Shown here piece by piece: positions 34,749 to 43,414 of a stretch of DNA of 64,000 nucleotides. The position numbers and the translations under genes are program-made. How positions within the stretch are numbered: the stretch's first letter is position 1; the number at the start of each line of letters is the position of its first letter. Source of the DNA: Steroidobacter gossypii (GTDB lineage: Bacteria; Pseudomonadota; Gammaproteobacteria; Steroidobacterales; Steroidobacteraceae); contig NZ_JAEVLS010000005.1 of NCBI RefSeq assembly GCF_016801985.1, forward strand, positions 62,001 through 126,000. The letters run 5' to 3'. The notes under the pieces were generated by a model. The model ran no database searches. It was given only the letters and a program-made list of their open reading frames with translations, and had not been told where the DNA came from.

Positions 34749-36526
34749 AAGTCAGGCCCGATCACCAGATGGACGCGCCAGGCGTCGTCGAGCTCGGTCA
34801 CCACGGGCTTGGCGATATCGACGCGCACCAGGCCAATCGGCGACTTCCAGCGCAGGCCGATGCCGGTGCCGACATTGGCGTCGAAACGGGATTTGAACGC
34901 ATCGCCCGCATCGACGAAGACCGCGGCGCCCCAGTTGTCCAGAAAGAAATGTTCGTACTCGGCGCTGCCCACCACGAGGTACTCGCCGCCGATGACGCCG
35001 CCCGTCGCATTGGTCTCGCCGATCTGCTGATAATCGAAGCCGCGCACCGAGCGGTCGCCGCCGGCGAAGAAACGCAACTCCGGCGGCAGGGCCTCGAAGT
35101 TGTCCACCGCCATGGCGCCCAACGCAGCGCGCGCAATGACCCGGCCATCGTCGCCGACCTTGCGCAACCACTTTCCCTCGGCGCGCAGCTGCGTGAAGCT
35201 CGTGTCCGACAGCAACGATTCGAACGCGAAGCGCAGGCCGTATAACAATGAGTAGCCCGAGGTGGGAAAGTAATTGTCGTCGGCTTGTTTGCGCGTCAGC
35301 AGCCCTTCGGCATACAGCAGGCTGGTCGAGCCGCGCTGATCGGCGATCTCGAAGTCGCCATTCAGATACTGCAGCCCGAGCGTGCGCGTGAAGCCTTTCC
35401 AGCGCTGGACCACTTCGTTGGCAGCGATGCGCGCCATGCGCGACCGGCTGGTGTCGGTCTCCTCGTCGCGATAGCCGGCGCCGATGGTGTAATTGCGAGG
35501 CCGCAGGCCGGGCTTCGGGATTTGATACGTGGTGCTGATCTCTTGCAGGCGCGAGGAATATTCGATCGATCCGCCAAGCTTGTGGCCGCGGTCGTTGAGC
35601 CAGCGACGTTGCGCGCCCAACTTCACGCCGGGCCCGGAATCGGTGCTGAAATAAAGATTGGCGGTGTACACGGTGCGCTTGGCGCGAATCAGCATCACAT
35701 CCACCGGCACGACGCCATCGGCGGCGTGTTCCAGATCCGGCGCGACCGCGACCGAGGCGAAGTAGTCCGCATCCACCAGCGCCTGCTGCAACTGGAGCAA
35801 CTTGTCGGCCGAGTAATACTCGCCCTGTTCCCAAGGCTTGTATCGCTGCAGAAACGAATCGGGAAACTGCGATTCCGAAAAGCGCAATTCGCCCAGGCGA
35901 TGGCGCGGGCCTGCATCCCAGGCCAGATCGATATCCGCGGTGTTGGCACTGCGCACCACCGAGACTTTATGGCGCACCAGTTGCGCGGCCAGATAGCCGT
36001 CGTTGGCCAGGGCCGCGGCGATCAACTGTTTACTGCGCTCGTATGCGCCATGGTCGAGACGCGCACCGTGCTTGGGCTCGAACTTCTCCAGCGCAAGCTT
36101 CACCGGCTCGAGCTCGGCGGCCTCCGGCGTCACCTCGATGCGGGCTTGCTGAACGATGACCGGCTCGCCCTCGTCGACCTCGAAAATGGCGTGAAACTTA
36201 CCGGGCTCGGGCCGCTCCAGCCGGCTCTCGATGCGCGGATTGTAATAACCGAAGGGCTCCAGCGAGCGGGCGATCTGTTCCTTGCCACGATCGAACAGCC
36301 GGCGCGTCTGGGCCGCCGACACCTCGCGCTCTTCGTATTGTTTCAGTTCGAGATTGGCGCGCGCCGATTCGAGAACGTCGTCTTCGATACCGTTGATGGT
36401 GACGGTGACGCGCTCGGCCGAGGCAGTTGCGACGCACGACAGACCGGCCAGCAGCACCGCGAGCACGCCCATCCGCATCCAGCGCCGTCCGAGCTCGAAG
36501 CCACAGCAGATCCACACATGCGTCAT
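34745..36526 (-). CDS. tamA: Outer-membrane translocation module TamA (Omp85 family)
   Basis: The protein has 593 aa from ATG 36526; ATG 36478 or 36472 would give a shorter, more ordinary signal peptide (MRMGVLAVLLAGLSCVATASA). It has three POTRA-like units (residues ~45-280, with FGYYNPRIES and LANDGYLAAQLVRHKVSV) followed by an Omp85 beta-barrel with the conserved ELRFFAGGDRSVRGFDYQQIG (the VRGF/Y lid-loop motif) and C-terminal SPIGLVRVDIAKPV. It inserts or assembles outer-membrane proteins with TamB. Confidence 0.93.
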   Translation of the reverse strand: MTHVWICCGFELGRRWMRMGVLAVLLAGLSCVATASAERVTVTINGIEDDVLESARANLELKQYEEREVSAAQTRRLFDRGKEQIARSLEPFGYYNPRIESRLERPEPGKFHAIFEVDEGEPVIVQQARIEVTPEAAELEPVKLALEKFEPKHGARLDHGAYERSKQLIAAALANDGYLAAQLVRHKVSVVRSANTADIDLAWDAGPRHRLGELRFSESQFPDSFLQRYKPWEQGEYYSADKLLQLQQALVDADYFASVAVAPDLEHAADGVVPVDVMLIRAKRTVYTANLYFSTDSGPGVKLGAQRRWLNDRGHKLGGSIEYSSRLQEISTTYQIPKPGLRPRNYTIGAGYRDEETDTSRSRMARIAANEVVQRWKGFTRTLGLQYLNGDFEIADQRGSTSLLYAEGLLTRKQADDNYFPTSGYSLLYGLRFAFESLLSDTSFTQLRAEGKWLRKVGDDGRVIARAALGAMAVDNFEALPPELRFFAGGDRSVRGFDYQQIGETNATGGVIGGEYLVVGSAEYEHFFLDNWGAAVFVDAGDAFKSRFDANVGTGIGLRWKSPIGLVRVDIAKPVVTELDDAWRVHLVIGPDL

Positions 36527-36624
36527 GGGCCGGAAAGTCGCGGATGGCGGTCGGATTTCATTCAGTAGGGACGTTTTGGTGCCCCTGTTGTTCCATGGAT
36601 GCACCGGGGCGACACGAGCGGAAC

Positions 36625-36653
36625 TTGAAAGCGGGCGCGCCGCACCGGACAAT
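36625..36653 (+). promoter_or_regulatory. Candidate sigma-70 promoter of the azurin gene
   Basis: TTGAAA (36625-36630), 17 bases, GACAAT (36648-36653), ending 38 bases before the azurin ATG. Confidence 0.4.
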
Positions 36654-36691
36654 CCGTCCCCGCGATCTTAACCTCTTCAGCAGGTAATCCG

Positions 36692-37153
36692 ATGACAATC
36701 TCCAGAATTCTCGCCTCCACCCTCGTGCTCGCCGCGCTGAGCGTGTTCGCCCCGCTCACCCACGCCAAGACCTGCGAGCTGGCCATCGAAGGCAACGACG
36801 CCATGCAGTTCAACAAGCAGACGCTCGCGGTCGCGGCCGACTGCACTGAAGTGAAGCTGACCTTGAAGCATACCGGCAAGCTGCCGGCGGCCGCGATGGG
36901 TCACAACTGGGTGCTGACGGAAACCTCGGCGTTCCAGCCGGTCGCGAACGCCGGCATGAGCGCGGGCCTGCCGAACAACTATGTGCCCAAGGACGACAAG
37001 CGCGTGCTCGCGCACACCAAGGTGATCGGCGGCGGTGAGACTACCAGCATCACCTTCCCGACCTCGAGCTTGAAAAAAGGCGGCGATTACACCTTTTTCT
37101 GCTCCTTCCCCGGCCATTGGTCGGTGATGAAGGGCAAGCTCACCTTCGGTTGA
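36692..37153 (+). CDS. azu: Azurin (type 1 blue copper protein)
   Basis: The protein has 153 aa with a signal peptide (1-25, cut after THA). The mature cupredoxin of ~128 residues has all copper ligands: G70-H71 (MGHNWV, equivalent to G45/H46), C137, H142 and M146 (CSFPGHWSVMKG, equivalent to C112, H117, M121). Cys28 and Cys51 fit the conserved disulfide. It shuttles single electrons in the periplasm, for example in denitrification or oxidative stress. No denitrification genes are visible nearby. Its stop codon abuts the convergent transporter gene's stop codon (TGATCA) with no gap. Confidence 0.96.
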   Translation: MTISRILASTLVLAALSVFAPLTHAKTCELAIEGNDAMQFNKQTLAVAADCTEVKLTLKHTGKLPAAAMGHNWVLTETSAFQPVANAGMSAGLPNNYVPKDDKRVLAHTKVIGGGETTSITFPTSSLKKGGDYTFFCSFPGHWSVMKGKLTFG

Positions 37154-38665
37154 TCAGCGATTCGGCACCGAGCTTGGCGTAAGCGGCGCGGCCGCTTGCG
37201 CCGGCTCCCGAACACGCAACACCGCGACGCCGGCGAGGAACAGACTGGCCCCGCCCACGGCCAGGGCATACACGGGCGCGCCGCCCATGAACGTCCGCAA
37301 TACAAAGCCGAGCACGCTGGCCGCCAGCAGTTGCGGAATCACAATGAAAAAATTGAAGATGCCCATGTACACACCCATCTTCTCGGCGGGCAGGTTGTCG
37401 GATAGCAGCGCGTAAGGCAGCGACAAGATCGAGGCCCAGGCGAATCCCACGCCGATCATCGCGACCAGCAGCCACTGAGGATCGCGAATCACCAGGAACG
37501 CAAGCAGCCCGGCCGCGCCCAGCCACACGTTGATCATGTGACTGACGCGCAGACCCCACCGGCGCACCATCACCGGAATGATCAGCGCCGCGAGTGCGGC
37601 GAAGCCGTTATAGGCGCCAAACAACACACCGACCCAGTTCGCGCCGTCGTTGTATGCCGCGGATTGCACATCGGTCGAGCCGAAGTGCACCTGAGTCACG
37701 GCGGCTGTCGTATAGATCCACATGGCGAACAGCGCGAACCACGAAAAGAACTGCACGACTGCGAGCTTGCGCATGGCCTCGGGCATGTCGTGCACGTCGG
37801 CCATGATGGCCGTGAACATATTGCTCGATCGCGAGCGGCTGAGCACCAGCAAGGCCACGCCATAGACGGCGATGCCGCCCCCGAGCAGATACAGCTGCCG
37901 GTCCCAACCGAATAGATAGACCGCGAGCAACCCGAGGACGCCGGCGCCGAACCAGATCGCGCCGCCCCGCCGCGTTCGAGAAACATCCAGCGGCCGATGC
38001 CGCACCATGCCCGCATCGTCGAAATTCTTCAGTTGCTCGGGCGGATACTCGCGCGTGCTGAACACCGTCCAGCTCACCGCCCCCAGCAACATCGCGCCGC
38101 CGAAGTAGAAGGAATATTTCACCGTGTCCGGGATCTCACCGGGCCCGGCGCTGTTCTCCACCCCGAGCCGGGTCAGGATCCAGGGCAACAGGCTGGCGAT
38201 GACCGAGCTCACACCGATGAAAAAACTCTGCATGGCGTAACCGGTCGGCCGTTGCGGCGGCGGCAACTGATCGCCGACATACGCCCGAAATGGCTCCATG
38301 GATACATTGATGGATGCATCCAGGATCCACAGCAGGCCGGCGGCGATCCACAGCGTGGGCGAATTCGGCATGAACAGCAGCGCCAGGCTCGCCGCGAGCG
38401 CGCCGAACAAAAAATACGGCCGGCGGCGACCGAGCCGGGTCCAGGTGCGATCGGAGTAGTAACCGACGATGGGCTGCACGATCAGCCCGGTCAGCGGCGC
38501 GGCCACCCACAGCATCGGAATCTGATCCAGATCCGCGCCGAGCGTCTGGAAGATGCGACTCACATTGGCGTTCTGGAGCGCGAAGCCGAACTGGATGCCC
38601 AGGAATCCGAAACACATGTTCCAGATCTGCCAGAACGACAGCGCGGGCTTTTGCATACGAGTCAT
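37154..38665 (-). CDS. Sugar MFS transporter (GPH-type, maltose/maltooligosaccharide uptake)
   Basis: The protein has 503 aa from ATG 38665, overlapping the alpha-amylase stop codon by 4 bases (ATGA). It has 12 predicted membrane segments. The sequence LSFWQIWNMCFGFLGIQFGFALQNANVSRIFQTLGA and QPIVGYYSDRTWTRLGRRRPYF is typical of the maltose/sucrose MFS permeases linked to TonB receptors in Caulobacter and Xanthomonas. It would carry amylase products across the inner membrane. Third gene of the receptor-amylase-permease operon. Confidence 0.9.
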   Translation of the reverse strand: MTRMQKPALSFWQIWNMCFGFLGIQFGFALQNANVSRIFQTLGADLDQIPMLWVAAPLTGLIVQPIVGYYSDRTWTRLGRRRPYFLFGALAASLALLFMPNSPTLWIAAGLLWILDASINVSMEPFRAYVGDQLPPPQRPTGYAMQSFFIGVSSVIASLLPWILTRLGVENSAGPGEIPDTVKYSFYFGGAMLLGAVSWTVFSTREYPPEQLKNFDDAGMVRHRPLDVSRTRRGGAIWFGAGVLGLLAVYLFGWDRQLYLLGGGIAVYGVALLVLSRSRSSNMFTAIMADVHDMPEAMRKLAVVQFFSWFALFAMWIYTTAAVTQVHFGSTDVQSAAYNDGANWVGVLFGAYNGFAALAALIIPVMVRRWGLRVSHMINVWLGAAGLLAFLVIRDPQWLLVAMIGVGFAWASILSLPYALLSDNLPAEKMGVYMGIFNFFIVIPQLLAASVLGFVLRTFMGGAPVYALAVGGASLFLAGVAVLRVREPAQAAAPLTPSSVPNR

Positions 38666-40473
38666 GTCGCATCTTGCGCTGCGCAGACCACGTAGCTCAA
38701 GGGCTCGATCATCACGCGATAGCTGCCCGGCGCGGACGGCTGCGGCCCGCATGCTCCTTTCAGCGATGTGAAGGCGCGGGTGCGAACATCGATCTCAACG
38801 TTCGCCAGCAGCGGCTGAGTCGATGTATTGAACGCGATTACGATCTCACGCTGTGTCTGCGGGTCGATGCGTGAGACGGCGAACAGGCCCGGCTTCTCCG
38901 CGTAGTTACGCACGATCTGTTTGCCCTGGCGCAGGGCTGCGTGTTGTTTGCGAAGCGCCGCCAGCTCCTGGATCGTCCGATACAGCGGATGATTGCGGTC
39001 GAAATTGCTTTGAGCGGTGGCCGCCTGGGTACCCAGCAGCACGTTGTCGTTATAAACGGCCACCTGGCTGGGGAACATATCCTCGCGGGCGTCCTGATCC
39101 GTGCCATCGCCCGCGAAGCCCTGCTCGTCGCCCGAATAGATGACGGGGACGCCGCGTAGCAAGAACATCATCGCGTGCGCCAGCATGGTCCGTTGCAGCA
39201 CCTCGGCATCGCTGACGCCTGGCAGATTCACGCGAGCGTAGTGCGCAAAACGTCCGACGTCATGATTGCTGATGAACGTCGGCAACTGGAGCGCGGTGAC
39301 CTCGCCGCCTTCATACAATACATCGCTGCTGAACAGAGTCGTGAGCTTGTCCGACCCGGCGCCTTGCGTGAGTGTGTCGATGACGGTGGCGCGAAATGCG
39401 AAGTCGAGCACCGAGGGCAGCCGATCGACACGCGTGTGTCGGGCCAGCATGGCGACATCGGCGTTCGATACGAACACTTCCCCGAAAATGTGGAAGTTGT
39501 CGATGCCGCGTGCTCGCGCTCTTGCCTGCATCGCCGGCACGAAGGCCTGCCAGAACTCCGGGTTCACATGTTTGGCGGTGTCGATGCGAAAGCCGTCGAC
39601 GCCAAACTCGTCGATCCACTTCCCGTAGATGTCGATGAAGCCCTGCAGCACGCGCGGGTGCTCGGTCATGACATCGTCGAGACCGACGAAGTCGCCCATG
39701 GTGGCGCTCTCGCCGCTGAACGTGGTCTCGCCGCGATTGTGATAATAGACGGGATCGTTGAGCCACTCCGGCACCTTCACCTTGGCTTCGTGCGGGCGCA
39801 CGAACACGTCGTAGGCGTAGTCGACGCGGCTGAGCCGGGCGAAGTTGGCTTCCGTCTGCACGCGCTCGCCCAGAAAGCCTTCGTTGATCGGCGAGCCATC
39901 GGTGCCGCCGGCGCGGCTATACGGATAGTCGGCAGGCGAGCGATACACGCAGGCAGAGGCTGCGCACTGTCGATAGGAAATCACATCCGCGGTGTGATTG
40001 GTGATGATGTCCAGATACACCTTCATGCCGCGCGCGTGGGCCGCATCGACGAACGCCTTCATTTCTTTCTGAGTGCCGAAATGAGGATCGACCCGCGTGA
40101 AGTCGGTGATCCAGTATCCGTGATAGCCGGCGGACTCGTTGCCCGGAGGGCCTTGCACCGGCTTGTTCTTGTAGATCGGACCGAGCCAGATGGCGGTGGC
40201 GCCCAATTGCTCAATGTAATCGAGCCGTGCGATCAGGCCCTTCAGATCGCCGCCGTGATAGAAGCCTTTGTGCGAGGGATCGAAGCCGGTCTTGAGCCGG
40301 TCCCCGCGCAGACCGCCGCGATCGTTGCTCGGATCGCCATTCTCGAAGCGATCCGGCAACAGGAAATAAACGATCTCATCTTGCGGCAGCCGCGCGCGGA
40401 AATCGCCGGAATCGGCCGCTTGGGCCGCGAATGCGAGCAGCCCAAGCGTCAGCAACCATCGAGTCGTCATCAT
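38662..40473 (-). CDS. Periplasmic alpha-amylase (GH13)
   Basis: The protein has 603 aa from ATG 40473, which shares a base with the receptor stop (TGATG); the next ATG (40470) is equally possible. A signal peptide covers 1-20. GH13 signatures are in order: DIITNH near 155-160, GFRIDTAKHV with nucleophile D298, FGEV with acid E332, and FISNHD with D405. The barrel and C-terminal all-beta domain are complete. It cleaves starch or maltodextrin, in the periplasm or at the surface, after the receptor has imported the chain. Upstream in-frame sequence to 40788 lies inside the receptor gene and is not coding. Confidence 0.93.
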   Translation of the reverse strand: MMTTRWLLTLGLLAFAAQAADSGDFRARLPQDEIVYFLLPDRFENGDPSNDRGGLRGDRLKTGFDPSHKGFYHGGDLKGLIARLDYIEQLGATAIWLGPIYKNKPVQGPPGNESAGYHGYWITDFTRVDPHFGTQKEMKAFVDAAHARGMKVYLDIITNHTADVISYRQCAASACVYRSPADYPYSRAGGTDGSPINEGFLGERVQTEANFARLSRVDYAYDVFVRPHEAKVKVPEWLNDPVYYHNRGETTFSGESATMGDFVGLDDVMTEHPRVLQGFIDIYGKWIDEFGVDGFRIDTAKHVNPEFWQAFVPAMQARARARGIDNFHIFGEVFVSNADVAMLARHTRVDRLPSVLDFAFRATVIDTLTQGAGSDKLTTLFSSDVLYEGGEVTALQLPTFISNHDVGRFAHYARVNLPGVSDAEVLQRTMLAHAMMFLLRGVPVIYSGDEQGFAGDGTDQDAREDMFPSQVAVYNDNVLLGTQAATAQSNFDRNHPLYRTIQELAALRKQHAALRQGKQIVRNYAEKPGLFAVSRIDPQTQREIVIAFNTSTQPLLANVEIDVRTRAFTSLKGACGPQPSAPGSYRVMIEPLSYVVCAAQDAT

Positions 40474-43262
40474 CACAACCGATAGTTGATGCCGAGCAGA
40501 TATTGTCTGCCGTACTGCTGGAAGTCCTGCTGGCGCGACTCGACCACCGAATAGGCGATGTAAGGCTCGTTGGTGAGATTGTTGACCTGCAGAAGGATGG
40601 ACAATCCCTGCAACGCGCCGGCGCCGAACTCGTAACCGAGCTGCGCATCGGTGATCTGATCGCCCTGCACGTACTTGAAGGCGCGATCGTTGGCGAAATT
40701 GGTCACCTCGCCGATGTACTCGGAGCGCGAGCGGGTCGCGACGCGCGCCGAGAAACCGGCGTTCTCGTAGTACACCGTGGCGTTCCACACCGTCTTCGAC
40801 AGACCCGGCAGCGGAATCGTGCCGAGCCCGTTGCCGCCGGTGAACTGATTGTTCGGCGGATCCTCGATGGTGATGCTGCTCTCGGTGCGCGACACGCTCA
40901 GGAGGGTGCCGAAGCCGGTGAGCGCCTCGGTGAACAACTCACCGGTCAGCGCCACCGACAATTCCAAGCCTTTGAGATTGCCGCCCTCGCCGTTCACCGG
41001 CTCGGTGAAGCGCCCCGTGGTCGGAATGGACGTGCCCGGTGGGACATTCTCGAAATACTCCGGCGGCAGACTCGCCAGCAATTCCGAGAAGTCGAAGTCG
41101 GCGGTGGTCTGGGCGTAGATATACGTTCTCAGATCCTTGTAGAAGCCCGCCAGGGACACATACGCATTCGGCCCGAAATATCTCTCATACGAAATGTCAT
41201 ACGCGTACGCCCGCCACGGGTCCAGACGCGGGTTGCCTCCAGAGCCGCCGGGCTGGCCGGTGGCGGCGTCATAGCCGATCTCGCTCGACGCCTTGAGTTG
41301 ATCCATGCGGGCACGCGCGATCTCTTTCGCGACGCCGACTCGAATCGCCTGCTCCGCCGGCAGCATGAAGGCGAGATTGATCGCCGGCAGCACATCGGTG
41401 TAGTCCTTGCCGTCGCTGTAGGGCGTGGCCACGCCGTTGCGCAGGCGTAAAGCATCGGAGCTTTGATCGGTCTGCACCACCTGCACACCCAGGTTGCCGC
41501 GCAAAGTCACGCTCGAGGACAGGTCGTGATCCAGATTGCCCTTCACGTAAGCGGTGGTGACTTCCTCGCTGACCTTCCAGTTCTTGCCCACCAGGTAGGC
41601 GAAGTCAGGATCGTCCGGCCGGCCATACACGATGGGATTGTAGTAGGCGCCGAGCACCCCCAGTACGTCCCAGGCCAGGGTGCGATTGGCATTGGCATAG
41701 CCGAGGTTGGTGGGCGCGAGCAAATGTTCTCCCCCCACCTGGTAGTACGCACCGTCCCGCGTGGACAGATTGGCTTCCGGCTGCACCTTGTCCTTGGTGC
41801 GATCCGAATAGTTGAAGCCTACCGACACATCGGACAGAAAGCCGCCCAGCTCGCGCACCACGTCGAAGCGCGCCGACTTCAGCTCATCTTCGACATGCGG
41901 GATCTTGGTATAGCCCGCGCCATAGATGGTCGGGCCGAGCCGGACCGCGTTGGGGTCGGCGTAGTCGAGATTGAAATTCAAGGTCGGCATGTCATGCCGC
42001 GACAGGCTGAAGAAGCCGGAGTCCGGAATGTTGGAGGTGCCGCCGAGCACGTACTGGCCGTTGGTCTCGTACTGCTCCTCGTCGCGCTCGGCCTTGGAAT
42101 AGCTCGCATCGGCGATGAAGGTCCACACGCCTGCGAACCATTTGTGGTTCCAGCCGGTGGCGAAAATCTCATCTTCGGTCTTGAACAGGAAGTTGCGAGC
42201 CAGCGGCACACGGTTGAGCAGATCGCCGCCCACCACGGTGTTGTCCGCGATGATGGGATTGGCGAAGCCGACGCCCTCGATGGGATAGTTGCCCAGATTG
42301 ACTTCGAGGCTGCGCGCATTGTCGATCTGCTTGCGCCTGGTGTAGTACAGATCCAGCACGGTTTCATAGGACTCGCTGGGTCGCCACTGGATCGCAGCCA
42401 TCGCGCCGTCACGGCGGTTCTCGCCCATGTCGGCGCGAATCTTCATGCCATTGGTGACAAACAATCCGTTGGCGACTTCCGGGTGATAGTTGAACTCGTC
42501 GACCTCCGGATCGTTCGCGTGCCATGGCTCATAGGTGCCCGCGCCCTGAATCGCAAGCGGCGACTCGAGATGCGCGAAGCCGAAAGTCACGCCGAGGGTG
42601 TTGTCCAGAAACTGATCGATGTATGAGAAGCTCGCGCGATAGCCCATTTCGTCGGCGTCCGCGCCCATATCGTCTTGCGAGTTCATTTCGCCACGCACGT
42701 TCATGACGATCGCGCGTTGGCTCACATCCAACGGTCGCGTGGTGCGCAGGTCGATGGTGCCCGCGAGGCCCTGACCGACGAGTTGCGCATCCGGCGTCTT
42801 GTACACCACGACGGCACTCAATAGCTCCGAGGGGTACTGATCGAACTCGATGCTGCGATTGTCACCGGTGCTCACCTGCTCACGCCCGTTCAAGAGCGCG
42901 GTGGTGAAGCCAGGATCGGTGCCTCGCAAGCTGATGGCCGATGCGCGACCTTCCGCGCGTTGTGAAGTCAAGCCCGGCAGGCGCGACAGCGAATCGGCGA
43001 TGCTGGTGTCCGGCAGCTTGCCGATGTCTTCGGCGGAGATCGCTTCAACGATGCTGCCCGAGCCGCGCTTGAGCTCGATGGCCTCCTCGATGCCGGCCCG
43101 GATGCCCGTGACCACGACGGTCTCGAGCTGATCCGTATTCGCTTGCGTGTCCTGCTGTGCTTGTACATTCGTGACGCACAGTAGCGCCACACCAATGGCT
43201 GCGCTGCTGCCCAGAGTGCGCGTCACGGCGCGCGCCAACGGCCGATTAGAAATTGCGTTCAT
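40473..43262 (-). CDS. TonB-dependent receptor, maltodextrin (MalA-like) type
   Basis: The protein has 929 aa with a signal peptide (~1-36, VQAQQ). The N-terminal part is of the carbohydrate-type receptor: LETVVVTGIRAGIEEAIELKRGSGSIVEAISAEDIGKLPDTSIADSLSRLPGL, split here only by residue limits, then the plug motif GRASAISLRGTDPGF and VVYKTPDAQLVGQGLAGTIDL. The barrel is large and ends QYLLGINYRL. Such receptors import maltodextrins in Caulobacter. It is the first gene of a coupled operon with an alpha-amylase and a sugar permease, and has a LacI-type operator ~116 bases upstream. Confidence 0.93.
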   Translation of the reverse strand: MNAISNRPLARAVTRTLGSSAAIGVALLCVTNVQAQQDTQANTDQLETVVVTGIRAGIEEAIELKRGSGSIVEAISAEDIGKLPDTSIADSLSRLPGLTSQRAEGRASAISLRGTDPGFTTALLNGREQVSTGDNRSIEFDQYPSELLSAVVVYKTPDAQLVGQGLAGTIDLRTTRPLDVSQRAIVMNVRGEMNSQDDMGADADEMGYRASFSYIDQFLDNTLGVTFGFAHLESPLAIQGAGTYEPWHANDPEVDEFNYHPEVANGLFVTNGMKIRADMGENRRDGAMAAIQWRPSESYETVLDLYYTRRKQIDNARSLEVNLGNYPIEGVGFANPIIADNTVVGGDLLNRVPLARNFLFKTEDEIFATGWNHKWFAGVWTFIADASYSKAERDEEQYETNGQYVLGGTSNIPDSGFFSLSRHDMPTLNFNLDYADPNAVRLGPTIYGAGYTKIPHVEDELKSARFDVVRELGGFLSDVSVGFNYSDRTKDKVQPEANLSTRDGAYYQVGGEHLLAPTNLGYANANRTLAWDVLGVLGAYYNPIVYGRPDDPDFAYLVGKNWKVSEEVTTAYVKGNLDHDLSSSVTLRGNLGVQVVQTDQSSDALRLRNGVATPYSDGKDYTDVLPAINLAFMLPAEQAIRVGVAKEIARARMDQLKASSEIGYDAATGQPGGSGGNPRLDPWRAYAYDISYERYFGPNAYVSLAGFYKDLRTYIYAQTTADFDFSELLASLPPEYFENVPPGTSIPTTGRFTEPVNGEGGNLKGLELSVALTGELFTEALTGFGTLLSVSRTESSITIEDPPNNQFTGGNGLGTIPLPGLSKTVWNATVYYENAGFSARVATRSRSEYIGEVTNFANDRAFKYVQGDQITDAQLGYEFGAGALQGLSILLQVNNLTNEPYIAYSVVESRQQDFQQYGRQYLLGINYRL

Positions 43263-43377
43263 TTTCCATCCCCCATGTGCCTGCCGGCCGCGCCGGCATC
43301 TGCGTTCGTTCTGTCAGTGCCCCGCGACCTAAGCCGTGGAGCATCGTAGGACCGCAACTGCTCGCGGAACAACGCTA

Positions 43378-43394
43378 TGCATACGTATTCATGA
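43378..43394. promoter_or_regulatory. LacI-family (maltose-type) operator, copy 1
   Basis: TGCATACGTATTCATGA. The core TGCATACGTATTCA is a palindrome with one mismatch and a central CG, as in LacI-family operators. It is upstream of the receptor-amylase-permease operon and identical to the 17 bases at 45103-45119. Confidence 0.65.
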
Positions 43395-43414
43395 TGGAAC
43401 CTGCGTGTCGCGGA

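Noticed and set aside
39175-40485. Plus-strand frame of 436 codons opposite the alpha-amylase
   Set aside because: The minus frame has all GH13 motifs and a signal peptide; the plus frame has none.
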